Source of the DNA: Metaphire vulgaris
Taxonomy: Eukaryota; Annelida; Clitellata; Crassiclitellata; Megascolecidae
DNA: 64,000 nucleotides
Assembly (NCBI GenBank): GCA_018105865.1
Contig: CM030832.1
Location: forward strand, 25,347,001-25,411,000
Direction of reading: 5' to 3'
Position numbers and translations under genes: made by a program. A model generated the notes under the pieces. The model saw nothing but the letters and a program-made list of their open reading frames with translations, was not told where the DNA came from and did no database searches. Positions 11,791 through 23,013 of the stretch are shown piece by piece; within the stretch, counting starts at the first letter, position 1; each line of letters starts with the position of its first letter.

Positions 11791-12149
11791 TATATTTGCT
11801 ATTTCTATACTTTGTTTTCTGGCTATCCTAGGCTCCTGAAAACTTCACAGGTCTTACACACAATACCTAATGTGCCTAATAGATAAGGCGGCCCTGTGCA
11901 TGTCATGAGACTAAAAGGATTAGATAATTTGGTAGTGACCGATGTGGTGGAAGAGAAAAGATAAAGAGGTTGATGGAAGGGAGAAGATCAAGAGGTAAAC
12001 GAGATATAAATTCATGGAGAAACTACGAAATAGATTGAGCATTGACAACATCAAGCGTCTAACGATCACCAGAGATCGTAAAAGTCTAGGTTCATAGACG
12101 CCAACGCAAAAAAGAAGACACCTGAGGAAGTAGGAGGTTGATTGGTCTA

Positions 12150-14240
12150 ATTATGCACTGCATCTGGAAATCTACAGATCAACTATGTACTACTACAGCT
12201 ATGCACTACTCATTCTTCACGTATAACAAACTGTATATTTTTTGCGTAAATGACAGATTGAAACAAATAGACATAAAAATGAGAACTTCTACATGCAACA
12301 TCGATGGCAATGGACATTATGCTTTCGCTGGATCACTTCAGTCTATCGATGATTTCATATTGATTTCCTCCTCTTTAGACCTGCTATTCTCACAGCGAAT
12401 ATACTGCGTGTGATAAATTAGCGTATGATATACACAGCCAACGCTAAATTATCCAATTACATAGAGGGTTGGCCAATAAAAGCGGTATTGCCCAACCGGT
12501 GCATTTTGGAATTTAGAAGAAAAACGCGTGGCTTCATGCATGATATAAGTAAGTAAGCAACATTCAGATTATTGTGGTGCCTCTTCCACAGGTGGACTGC
12601 GTGAACCCATTACAGAGTTACAGTTCATAACTAGTGCGGAACAACCATGTCTTTAGCCTCTTTTTGAAAATGTTGAGCGAAGGGGAAAGTTGAACGAATG
12701 GCGGAGGAAGGCCGTTCCAGGCCCTAGCGTAACGACATGAAATGCGCGGTCTCCTACGGTGCGGAGGCAGGGCTGGATTAACCAGTAGGCAAACAAGGCA
12801 CGTGCCTAGGGCACCAAGCGTTTGGGGGGCACCACAAATCTTCAAGAAAAATGTGTATATTGTCCCGGTAGCCGGCTAGCCGCGCGTAATCGACAAGACA
12901 TTAGCCAATCGCAAATGTAATATTGAATCGCACATTATTTAACCTTGGTTTCGCAATCTGGGGGGTAAAATACCTCCCACCCAGTTTTTTTGCTATTTTT
13001 CTTCGAGTTTTTTTGTGCTATTTTTTATTTTTAGGATATGTTTGTGCTACGTAACGCACTAATGCGTAACGACAAACTCACTTCCGTTTTGGTCTGCTAG
13101 TGAAAACAATTGTGAATAGTGCTAATTTTTCGACGTGACATTGAATGATTGTACATTTGCATAACGGCTTAGAACTACTTTGCATTTTCGAACATTTGTA
13201 AAGACTACTTACTGATGCAGATATTACTAATATAGCTTTCAAAGCAAAACTTGATTTGACGGAGGTTAATGCTTACACTTTTTTGCTTTCGTTTTCGTTT
13301 TCATTTAAGGGTTTTTTATTCTAAAAATCTAATTTTTCATATATTATACACATACAGACGTTTATTGCTAGTTAGTGTTGAAGGAGTTCATTACTGCGCT
13401 TTAAGTGTGTTTTATCGATTTTTATAAAGCAATTATTGATAGGAGCCTAAGTATATTATTTCTTAGCCTTATTTTGCATAATTTTCTAATATTTATGTAA
13501 TTACAATTCGTTCTGAAAAACGTAATTATGAATAATCGGAAAATTATACCTTAGCACACCCACTTATATTAATTATATCATTTATTCATTTTTCATTTAC
13601 ATCTTTGCACATACTTTTTTCAGGCTCAGACCCCAAGATACAGAAATACCTCATTGTAGGTTTTATATGAGTGATAGTAGTAGGCCTACAAACATATGTG
13701 TTAACAAATGTTCTTCTTTGTTAGTTTTTTACATAATATTGAACATACCAGCGGTCAGTGGAGGATCGGGGGCCCGGGGCAGAAGGGGCACCCATGTGGG
13801 TTTGTGCCTAGGGCACCAAGATGGCTTAATCCGGCCCTGTGCGGAGGCGCGTCCTCGGGACAGCCAGTAAGGCAGACATGGCCGATCTAAGGCGTTGCCG
13901 ACCTTCCAAGTCAGCGACATGTTTCAGTTCGGTCGTCATATACGCAAGACCTGCACCATTCAGGCAGCAGAAGACCATATATGGTACCACATATGAAGAT
14001 ATGGCACTACAGAAGTGAACCAAATCAAATCACATGCATTTTGGCCCAGTAGTTGTGAAAATATTGATATTGGCGTGGATTCACATTCAATTAGATTTTG
14101 GAAATGCTAGATTATAAGAGATCTACATATTTGATCAACAAATTGTATAGGCTGTCCCCTTTTGAATCTGAATTCATGGGCTCTGACTAACAGAGCTAGG
14201 CAGATTCTATCACTTCCTAATCCTGGAGGACCAGGCAACA
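12150..14240 (-). mobile_element. CR1-like LINE 3' region, copy 1, split by a hAT element
   Basis: 12285-12767 plus 13840-14240 are nearly collinear with 63190-64000. On the minus strand, 12625-12767 encodes a reverse-transcriptase C-terminus (CRYARAWNGLP...SLNIFKKRLKTWLF). Its upstream part continues beyond the insertion (13848-13900, reading in the minus sense LEGRQRLRSAMSALL). 14000-14240 matches the second copy but shows no clear protein. The insertion at 12768-13839 is absent from the copy at 63 kb. Confidence 0.75.
12768..13839. mobile_element. Non-autonomous hAT-type element, 1072 bp
   Basis: The left end CAGGGCTGGATTAA and right end TTAATCCGGCCCTG form a terminal inverted repeat with one mismatch. 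A perfect 8-bp duplication, TGCGGAGG, flanks it (12760-12767 and 13840-13847). The related copy at about 63682 has only one such site, giving a natural empty site. The inside is AT-rich and non-coding. Both ends carry an inner repeat GTGCCTAGGGCACCAAG in direct orientation (about 12801 and 13805). Confidence 0.93.
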
Positions 14241-15224
14241 GGCATATCGATCTGCGATTTGATTCTTTTGTTGCTATTTTAATAATGCCTTTGCTGAGTT
14301 CTTGAATCCGCTATAAAAGCCATTGTAATGCGCATACCTTTCGACATGCAGCTACTAAGGTGCACCTGCTCAACAGACATGGGTTTTAATCTGATTGGCG
14401 TAGCCGTGTATTCAATTCAAAATTGTGAAGTAATAATAAATTGTAAAACTCGCTCAAACTGACGTTCCCTACAACAACTATCATGACACCAGCGTCTGCA
14501 ACTACAACGAAGACCACCATTCCATCCAGTGGACAGACGAGTACCTGTTTTGTTTACAATTATTAAACAAGATGGTAGCGGTATATGACTAATATTTGCA
14601 TATGCATAGTGGGTGAGATCGAGAGTCGTACGTGAAGACGAAAGTTGTTCGAGTGTCAGTTGTGTCCAACTTAACAATCATTACTTAAAGCACAACTGTA
14701 AATGTCAATACTTACGTCACATTTGTTAATTCAATCTTCAAAGTCAAAATAGACCAACGACTGAACGTGATGTATTTTTTGCATGAACAGTTTGATAAAA
14801 TGCTACAATTTTTTTAAATCGACATCAGAAACCCAACAATAGGCTTCAATCAGTCAGCTAGTTTTGAGGAAGTTAAAACTTCAAACTTGTAAGCCATACA
14901 GACTTTCAAAGCCACGTAAAGCAAATACCAAATACCAAAACCAAAAGCAAAATAAAGCTGGAAACTTGTTGTCGTGTCGATTGATAACGCCGATTAACTA
15001 ATTGGGCGATTCGTGATTCTCGTCGTGTACACGAAAAGCAATTTCATGTTTGGCACAAAATAAATTATATCCGCTAACATTTTTATGTAAACATAGCAAA
15101 GGGCTGCCTACTTGCTCGCGCTGTGTAACAACAGCCTTACCAATCAAATCAAGTGCTCAACGGATGAGTTATGAAGAGTGAATCCAGACCCAAGACCTCT
15201 GACTTGTGCGTGCTGACAATCAGA
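14241..15224. other. No gene recognised
   Basis: AT-rich sequence with no credible coding region. A short minus-strand open frame at 14417-14677 has no recognisable features. Confidence 0.6.
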
Positions 15225-15910
15225 AAGTCCTTTTAACGTTTTTTTTTATTTTTTCCAACGTTTCATATTATAAAAAACGTTGGCAAAATAAAAACACAGA
15301 TTTTCTTAAACCAGCTACAAAAATTAGCCTCCCTGTTGGCGCTGCATTTATTGACACTCTTCCTTTTCAAAAGCGCTGCATTGTCTACATTGCATTCGTT
15401 GTATTGTTTCTGAAACAATATACAGGTCATTTTTCATCTTATTTCCCTTGCAGGTCATGGAGTGTATATAGGCAATTATTGGACACCTGGATAATAGTCT
15501 CAGATGGTCCTCGTGCATCAGATCATGGACTACTAGATTACCTGGACGCCCAACTGAAAAAGATGCCTTACATCAGGGGGCTGAATAAATGCAGCCTCCT
15601 GTGCACTTGCATGTAATTTTGGACTTTTTCAACGTGCAATTGCTCGGATTCTGTGAAAGCTAAAAAGATGAGCTATACACCAGTGTTTTGCATTTTTATC
15701 CCTCTTTCAAACCATCCGTGCAAAATTTAATAACAATTGGGATAAGGGTCCACAATCTGGCCTGAAACAGAACCCCCTCCAAAAAATTGTTTTTCTGTTC
15801 CAAGCTGTGTTGCTAAAATTTTTGAGTGGCAACCTAACTTTTGTGAACAGCAAAGTTGTAGGGGAATGTAATTGGAACAAAATAAATCAAACATTTTGAA
15901 AATTGGACAA

Positions 15911-16164
15911 TATTTAGTTGAGATATAGCAAATTATAAAAGAAATACAAGCATCGTTCTAAACTTATCGAAACGACAATTTATTGGAAGGAGAGTGCTCG
16001 GGGTAGGAAGCATATATCTCGACCAAATATTGTCCAATATTTAGTTGAGATATAGCAAATTATAAAAGAAATACAAGCATCGTTCTAAACTTATCGAAAC
16101 GACAATTTATTGGAAGGAGAGTGCTCGGGGTAGGAAGCATATATCTCGACCAAATATTGTCCAA
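15911..16164 (+). repeat. 127-bp tandem duplication at the fold-back centre
   Basis: Two consecutive copies (15911-16037 and 16038-16164) are essentially identical, each starting TATTTAGTTGAGATATAG and ending near ACCAAATATTGTCCAA. They form the spacer between the inverted arms. Confidence 0.93.
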
Positions 16165-16498
16165 TTTTCAAAATGTTTGATTTATTTTGTTCCAATTACA
16201 TTCCCCTACAACTTTGCTGTTCACAAAAGTTAGGTTGCCACTCAAATATTTTAGCAACACAGCTTGGAACAGAAAAAAAGTTTTGGAGGGGGTTCTGTTT
16301 CAGGCCAGATTGTGGACCCTTATCCCAATTGTTATTAAATTTTGCACGGATGGTTTGAAAGAGGGATAAAAATGCAAAACATTGGTGTATACCTGATCCT
16401 TTTAGCTTTCACAGAATCCGAGCAATTGCAAGTTGAAAAAGTCCAAAATTTGCAAATGCACAGGAGGCTGCATTTATTCAGCCCCCTGATGTAAGGCA

Positions 16499-17155
16499 TG
16501 ATACACATATCAGTAGAAGGAAATAACATCGAACAAGTAAAGAATTTTACATATGTGGGAGGAGAAATATCAAGCGATGGAAGACACGAACAAGATATTA
16601 AAAAGAGAGCAGCAAAAGGACTACAGACAATGGGAAGACTTAGACATATTTGGAATGCTAAAGAAATAAAGATCAACACAAAAATTCAAATATACAACAC
16701 TATCATTGTTCCACAAATGCTTTATGGATCAGAAACGTGGATATTAAAAAGAGCAGATGAAAACATACTATTGGTGGCAGAAATGAGTTGTTTGAGAAAG
16801 ATTATTGGGAGTAAGTAAATTACAAAGAATAAGAAATGAAGACATCAGGAAAAGACTGGGAATGAAAGAGACAATAATAGATAAAATCAGAAGAAGACTT
16901 AGATGGTATGGACATGTAAATAGAATGAAAAGCAACAGACTCCCATATAAAGCACTCTACACATACAAAGAGGAAAAAGAGGAAGAGGAAGACCCAGGAA
17001 AAAGTGGATGGATAACATCAAAGAAGACTTCGAAAGATATCAAATGACAATAATAGATGGAATGAGATTAACAACGGAAAAAGATAAATGGAAAAGTTTT
17101 GTGTCTAGCTATTGCCGCTAATGAGCTGGCAGAAAGCAACTATGATGATGATGAT
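16499..17155 (+). mobile_element. RTE-like LINE 3' fragment with target-site duplication
   Basis: A 5'-truncated LINE encodes an RT C-terminus in two frames. The first has VKNFTYVGGEISSDG, IYNTIIVPQMLYGSETW and SCLRKIIG. The second has IRNEDIRKRLG and RRRLRWYGHVNRM. It ends in (ATG)n. GATGTAAGGCA occurs at 16488-16498 and again at 17156-17166, an 11-bp target-site duplication. The mirror arm at about 15560 keeps the uninterrupted site. Confidence 0.88.
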
Positions 17156-17214
17156 GATGTAAGGCACCTTTTTCAGTTGGGCGTCCAGGTAATCTAGTAG
17201 TCCATGATCAGATG

Positions 17215-17950
17215 ATGGTATGATCAGATGATGGTATGAAGGTTTCCTGGACTAAAACCAAGTTACAGAACCTAGGATGTGGATCACAGCCCTCCTCTAT
17301 CGTGATTGATGGGGAGTGTGTTGAGTCAGGAGACAGTTTCACATACCTTGGTAGCGTGCAGTCCTCCAATGGACATTGTCATCAAGATCTGACCAGACGC
17401 ATCACCCTAGCCTCTACTGCCATGTTCTCCCTGCATAATATCTGGCAGGACAGACGTCTCTCTCTGGTCATCAAGCTTCGTCTGTACCAGACACTCGTTC
17501 TGTCTGTCCTACTCTATGCGGCCGAGACCTGGACCTTACTCGCCTCAGATCTAAGTAAGCTGGAAGTCTTCCATATGAGGTGCCAACGTCAGATCCTTGG
17601 AGTACACTGGTATGACTTCATTACCAACGCGGAGATATCCTCACGGACTGGATTACCATCACTCAATGAATTGATAAGTAGGCGCCGCCTTGCAATTTTT
17701 GGACATGCAGCCCGCCTCGAAGAGACAGTTCCTGTTCATCAAGCCCTCCGTTGCCACGTTGACCTATCCATCGGTCGTCCACCTGACCGATCATGGAAGC
17801 GCTGTCCTGGTCGTCCCAGGAAAAGATGGATCGACCACATCCGTTCCCAGACCAGCGAGATTCCATCTACTCTCTGGAGTCGTGCCATCCGGCGGGGTCA
17901 TGGTCAAAAGGTGACGCAACGGCCCACACCGGCTACGCGCTTCTGATGAT
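17215..17950 (+). mobile_element. RTE-like LINE 3' fragment, open reading frame retained
   Basis: 17236-17946 encodes 236 residues of an RT C-terminal region without a stop. It has SFTYLGSVQSSNGHC, LYQTLVLSVLLYAAETW, RCQRQILGVHWYDFITNAEI, RRRLAIFGHAARL and a final GRPRKRWIDHI. This family is distinct from the fragment upstream. GATCAGATG flanks it (17206-17214 and 17951-17959), part of a tandem 16-bp GATCAGATGATGGTAT at 17206-17237. The catalytic YADD part is missing, so it cannot move by itself. Confidence 0.85.
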
Positions 17951-18696
17951 GATCAGATGGTCCTCGTGCACCTCAAATTGCCGCTTTCATTTGGACGTGT
18001 CACCTGCTCCAAATGCCTACTAGATACTGGACCGTGACTGGACGCGTGAAGCTACGCACGACATTTAAGCCTACTCAACTCCAAGCCCCTATTGGCTGCC
18101 GCCGATTTTTTTCATGTATTTCCATATTTTTGTTTTGTTTTCGGACGTGGTTTTGGGGGTCAAACCCCCTTGGCTGGCTGGAGATTGAGCATTTCAAAGA
18201 GTGCTGTAGAAAAGTTAAAGAATGTAATGGTATAAGGCAACGACCTTCTTTTTGCTTGTCAAGAATTTTTGAAGTTCGTTCCGACCAACTCCAACCCCCC
18301 CTTTTCCGAAAATCCTGTTTACGCCACTGGGCCTACTTATTACAACATAAAGTGAGCATTATTGAGAAATAGAAAAAGTAAAATTATTGTTCTTATGCCG
18401 TCATTGTTGTGCGAGTGTTTAATTACATTTTTATAAATATAGTTACACTGCGTTAGTAGTCAGCGTACTATTGCTGTTTATTTCATTTCGCAGTCGTCGT
18501 TTTGCATAGTGTGACTTAATTGCATAGACAGCGAATGAGTCATCGACACTGACTGCGATCTTTTGACTGTTAATCGAAGCGTTTTCTACCCCAGCGACGG
18601 TGACGTTCTCATAAGCATTTGATACACGAGGTTCATCATACCCCGGCCGGTCTACTAGATAGCGGCAGGGGGCGTCGAGGGTCCAGGTGCCTAACT

Positions 18697-18935
18697 AACT
18701 GAACCAGGCAGCATGCATTTTCAAGTGTGATTTATAAAAAAGAAGGAAATGTTTTTAAAATGCATTTTTAATACAAAATTACAAAGGTTGGCCAATCATG
18801 TCTGTAAAGTGTTTATTCAAATGGTGAAGTAACCCTGTTTTCAATTTGCATTTTGCAACACTTTTATTTTAGACAGTGGCGTAGCCAGGATTTTCCAAAG
18901 AGGGTTTTGAACGACCATTTTCCCAACTGCGGAAA
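18697..18935 (+). repeat. Interspersed repeat, copy 2 of 11352-11589
   Basis: Matches 11352-11589 over its length and overlaps the left end of the terminal-repeat element beginning at 18874. Confidence 0.75.
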
Positions 18936-19136
18936 TTCGGAAAACCCTGACAAATAAAAAACGTCGCTTAGTTATATGAGCTAGGCGACGCGGACAGCCT
19001 ATTTTTTCTATCTTTTGCTATCTTATACCCGATTTTAGTGCTCTTCCACCCACAGATTAATAATACTCAATGCAAAAAATTTGGTCGGCCAGTCAAGAAA
19101 TTTAACCCTTGAATCCTCCCTTTGGCTACGCCACTG
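18874..19136. mobile_element. hAT-type MITE, 263 bp
   Basis: Ends CAGTGGCGTAGCCAGGA and (reverse complement) CAGTGGCGTAGCCAAAGGGA form terminal inverted repeats. Flanks ATTTTAGA and ATTTCACA agree at 6 of 8 positions, as expected for an aged 8-bp duplication. Non-coding. Confidence 0.8.
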
Positions 19137-20639
19137 ATTTCACAACAATATTAAAGACGCAGTAGGCCATGGCTACTGTAACAATAACATAAGTAAAATT
19201 TTACAAATTAAAAAGTTGGCCAAACAATTTAAAGTTCTTACTTCTTAAAAGGTACTCCGGCATGCCCTACGGCGGACCGATGTACTTAAAAGTACCCCGG
19301 CCTCGGCCGACGGGGCCGATAGGAGTGCGCCACCTATGATTAATTTTTGATTCTCTGTGGGTGTGTAGGGCACAGAAAACGTCGGGAACGTTCATTCAAC
19401 GTTTATAAACGTTTTTAAAATTCTGTGACGTTTTTTACGTTTGTTAGCGTTTTTAAAATTATTTTTCCAACGTGTATTACATCTACGTTTCACGCCAGTG
19501 ACTGTACGAGAATATGGGACATCAACTAAATGAAAGTCCTACCGAATATCTTGTGGAATGGCTAGTAGGGCGATCGAGGGAAGATCCGCGTATTAAGGTA
19601 CCTGGTTCATTATACAACATGTTTTATAAACAACATAAACAAGTTTTATAATGAATTCGCTGTGCGAGAGAAGCCAATTGAAGACCTGTTGAATTGATAG
19701 TGTATAGTTATGTAAAAGTCTAATCAATTTTTAAAAAATTCTCCGATAAATTTCACATTTTCCTTTTGCCCATCTTCATTGCTTTACATTTTGCAAGAAT
19801 AAGCAATAATATCATTATCAATTTTGATCTATTCTACAGGGTTCGAAATAGAGCACTCCCAGACTGTACGAGAACATGGGACATCAACTAAATGAAAGTC
19901 CTGCCGAATATCCTGTGGCATGGCTCGTAGGGCGTTCCAGGGAACTCCGATCGCTCTGGGCCTGCGTATATATTGGCTCTGAGGAAGAGGCCTGTCGGGC
20001 TGTGGTTCTCTGCGACCTTCCCTTGTTGGACTGCTTCAGCTGTGTTGCGCTCTTGAAATAACATCATACGAATATAGGCCTAGGTCTAAGTACTATAACG
20101 CAGACTTGCTGTAGTACTTATTACTTTGTCCGTCCTTGTGCTGGAAGGACAGCATGTTCTCTTGCTACTCCGGTCGTTGGCGAAATCTTGGGACTCTCCC
20201 AAGACGGATCCATGTGAACCAGAACTTGTTCGACCGAGTTACCATTGGTTCACTGACCGCAGATAGCCTTTTACTTCCTTCCAATGTCCTGCCTTATTTC
20301 ATTCTCACCTACTTTAACAGAATAATAGCTAACATCTTTCAATCAATCAAAGATTCATTTCCGAAACAAGAACCATTGCATATTATTTCAAGTTGCCAAG
20401 TTACAAGGAAGCGCGAACATTTTTTAGTTCTAAATTCACTGCACAGTATAATTAAAGAAATAAGAAGCTTCTAACGGAACCAAGGTTCCCGAATGACAAT
20501 AGCATGTAAATAAGAAATAAACCTTAAAACATTGAAATGTCAAATAAACATAATAAAAAATGATATTAACATAAGATATTTCATGTGCATAAGTAAGCAA
20601 GTGGAAATGCTAATGATCACTGATCCAGATATCATTATG

Positions 20640-20640
<1 letters not shown>
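19137..20640. other. Non-coding stretch with a short duplicated segment
   Basis: No gene with a known domain. About 85 bp around 19501-19590 (TGTACGAGAATATGGGACAT) recur at 19863-19947, 362 bp apart. Both copies open with the short reading frame MGHQLNESP-EY. The second can be read for 61 residues, the first for about 45. They could be a duplicated exon, but I see no splice or domain evidence. Confidence 0.4.
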
Positions 20641-20675
<35 letters not shown>

Positions 20676-20760
20676 TAATAATAAGCGTGAGAAATTAAGC
20701 AATACTTATTTCAATATACAGTATTTACCAAGCATCACAAAGAGTAGTGTAACTAGAAAG
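20640..20760. repeat. (TA)n microsatellite and adjoining repeat copy
   Basis: (TA)n at 20640-20674 is followed by a sequence (GAAATTAAGCA-TA-TTATTTCAATATA, then TTTACCAAG-ATCACAAA) that recurs at 52130-52185, next to the right-hand inverted array of the 48.6-52.1 kb unit. Confidence 0.75.
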
Positions 20761-21050
20761 ATGCTCGCTTCGCTCGCGCTAGCTTCGCTCGCTGTGCAGG
20801 ATAATACTAAAACCCAATCATTGAATTCATGCTGCTGAACAACGTTTCAATGACGTACATACGCCACGTAGCCAAGCTCTGACGCTGCAACGTACGCTTC
20901 GTCAAACGCTTCGCGTGGCCGTTCGCTTCGCGTCGCCGTTCGCTTCGCGAGTTGTAGGCCTACACACTATGACGCTGCAACGTACGCTTCGTCAAACGCT
21001 TCGCGTGGCCGTTTGCTTTGCGTGGCTGTTCGCTTCGCGTCGCATTTGAG
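20761..21050. repeat. GC-rich CTTCG repeat block
   Basis: Dense TTCGCT/CTTCGCG words include a 90-bp tandem duplication (GACGCTGCAACGTACGCTTC at 20881 and again at 20971). It directly precedes the plus-strand Mab-21-family remnant. Confidence 0.8.
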
Positions 21051-21054
21051 TAGC

Positions 21055-21255
21055 ATTTTGCGTCGAAGGGAGCTGAAAAATTCAATTCCAATTTATCGGC
21101 GTATAAACCTTATGGACGTTTCATATGAGAGCATAATTAAAGAGCATCTTCATTCGCCTTTACACTGCGTTGTACCCGCCTACAGGGCGAATTTTTACTT
21201 TGTTACCTTGAAAAATTACACCAAATCTTTATCAGAAAGCATTGGATGTTGTAGA
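21055..21255 (+). pseudogene. Mab-21/cGLR family remnant (C-terminal region)
   Basis: The translation reads RRRELKNSIPIYRR and then VVPAYRANFYFVTLKNYTKSLSES. This matches the C-terminal extension of the intact copies (ILRRKQFKNSIPIYRR and SAYRANFYFTAMQSYNESL at 25506-27440). Only about 65 residues survive, with no NTase or Mab-21 core, and homology is lost after about 21255. It is the only member on the plus strand. Confidence 0.8.
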
Positions 21256-21549
21256 TTGTTCGAAAATGTGAATTTTGAACTAACATCAAACTAGCTATCC
21301 AACGGAAAACGCACCACATTTACTGATGCTGATTTCTAATAGTTTGTCGCCAATATTGCCTATCCGCCGTCGATGCTTCCATGTTTGGACCGACCATACA
21401 TGTTTCAGTTGGTTGATAACATTTTATTTAGTCTACAGTTGTTATATTCTATGCAGATCCTATGAATTAATATACAGTGTATAATATACACAAACTGTGG
21501 TTATTCTCTTTTCGAATTCAATTCAATTTATTGCTTATAACGAATTATT

Positions 21550-21860
21550 ATTGTTGTTATTATTATCCAGGAAGATTTATATAGCGCTGTAACATAGTTA
21601 AAAGCCAAAATCAAAAGCGCTTTGACAGCGCTGACATGTCAATGAAGGTCGGAAGGCAGCGATGTCGAAAATCTACTCTGATGAAAGAAAGAACTCGATG
21701 CCGTGACGAAATCCGGTGCCGAGTCCTTAGGAAGCCGTCCTTCACAAGAAAACTGCAACATTGATACGTCAGCGAGGAACGGAAGATGATGATAGAGGTC
21801 CGCGAATTGTGAACGCATAAACGCATAAACGAGTACACTCTTAAGCGAAGTACCACATCA
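21550..21860 (-). repeat. LINE-like 3' end repeat (related copy 35355-35900)
   Basis: TTATTATTATTATCC followed by ATAGCGCTGTAACA...CAAAAGCGCTTTGACA matches 35355-35430. Homology continues through AACGGAAGATG blocks. Read on the minus strand, a GCGCTATA-type 3' region with an (AAT)n tail resembles the 3' ends of CR1-like LINEs seen elsewhere in the window. Confidence 0.55.
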
Positions 21861-22585
21861 TATAATAGGGAATTAGTTAAAGTACAAAATCAAACATCAT
21901 GTAAAAAGATTACAGCCACACTTCTTAACTAAATCTGAAACAAACAACAGAAAAAAGAACGAAAAAGAACATGCTTTCATGACATCATTGGGCAATGTAA
22001 CATGTTAAGAATAAGTAGGTACATAAAAATAAAATTTAGAAAAAAGGTGGGAAACAAATGGATATCAAAAGGGAGCAGAGTTCCCGCCAGTAGATAACCT
22101 AGTTGGCAACAGTTATAAAGCTCTTGCTGAATCATTTGAATGTGTTCATATTTCCATTTTGATTTCTGTTTAAGATACAAAATCTAAGTAATTAAAAGTT
22201 TTTATATTACCGCATGATAACACTAACGGTGATTAAAGTTCAAACAGTTAGGCCTACGACCAACTCAACGCCTTATTCTCTGTCACATCTATATTAAGTC
22301 AGAAAGGCGGAGTCATTTGTTGAAAGCAACGACGTGATTTTCTATCAGTCTATTTAACTTACAAACGCCAAACGCTTGGTGTCGCCCATTGTGATGTTGA
22401 AATCTGATGCGGCCCCCACCACCGCACTCCTAGCGACGCCACTCCAGTTACGGAAACATATTTAAATGAGAGCAAAATTTTCGACAGTAATTGAGGTCAT
22501 GTGACCCAACACTGACTGAGAAGGGAAAACGAAAGTAGATCAATTATTAGATCAATTAGGCTAGGCTCGATGTCGCCCGTTCAGC

Positions 22586-22586
<1 letters not shown>
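21861..22586. repeat. Interspersed repeat; 22250-22560 recurs at 40246-40780 and 30755-30850
   Basis: The block CAACTCAA-GCCTTAT-CTCTGTCA...GGCGGAG, then ACGCCAAACG-TTGG, CACCGCACT, AATTGAGGTCATGTGACCCA and CCCGTTCAGC, is shared in order with 40246-40780. A shorter part lies at 30755-30850. No coding potential. Confidence 0.7.
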
Positions 22587-22642
<56 letters not shown>

Positions 22643-22818
22643 GACCGACAGACAGACATACAGAGACAGACAGACAGAGAAACAGGCAGGCAAAGAGAGA
22701 GAGACGGACAAAGATAGATATAGAGACAGAGAAACACGGAGGAAGGCAATCAAAGAGGGAGAGATACAGAAAGAGAGAAGATATGGAGAGAGAAAGACAG
22801 AAAGAGAGAGACAGAGAG

Positions 22819-22886
<68 letters not shown>

Positions 22887-22890
22887 ATGA
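22587..22890 (+). repeat. (GA)n/(GACA)n low-complexity tract
   Basis: About 300 bp of GAGA and GACA repeats. It sits at the end of the same repeat block as the GA tract at 40781-40950, so the tract is an inherited part of that repeat. Arg/Glu-rich and Ser/Leu-rich open frames are artefacts. Confidence 0.93.
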
Positions 22891-23013
22891 GAGGAGTAGA
22901 GTTATAGGCCTATAAGAGTAGATATAGAGTCTTATCCAGTCTGTTATTGCAAACATTAATGCTAGTGGCCATTGCGTTGCATAGAAAGCTCACTAAATGT
23001 GCTTAGGCGACCA

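Larger units (their letters stand above)
15513..17212. repeat. Inverted repeat (fold-back) arms
   Basis: The sequence from about 15516 (CATCAGATCATGGAC) to 15916 is the reverse complement of 16151-16498 plus 17167-17212, at over 90% by eye. For example, left GAATAAATGCAGCCTCCTG corresponds to right CAGGAGGCTGCATTTATTC. Arms are about 400 bp once the LINE insertion is removed. A half-element matching one arm lies at 25063-25430. Open frames on both strands within the arms mirror each other and are not genes. Confidence 0.88.
15225..18700. repeat. Composite fold-back element with nested LINE insertions
   Basis: The left end 15225-15480 matches 5931-6180, and the right end 18000-18680 matches 8330-8600, so the whole belongs to the same repeat family as 5925-8600. 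Its core is a large inverted duplication: left arm 15513-15916, right arm 16151-17212. The two arms are separated by a tandem 127-bp repeat. The right arm and its edge contain two LINE fragments with target-site duplications (separate entries). Confidence 0.8.

Noticed and set aside
15206..16679. Short peptides repeated on both strands (such as PYIRGLNKCSLLC)
   Set aside because: They mirror each other because they lie in the arms of an inverted repeat, not because they are related genes.
19250..19330. GC-rich block considered as a possible 5S rRNA or tRNA piece
   Set aside because: It lacks the internal promoter boxes and the conserved secondary structure of either RNA.
22570..22956. Arg/Glu-rich and Ser/Leu-rich open frames
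   Set aside because: Translations of a (GA)n/(GACA)n tract.
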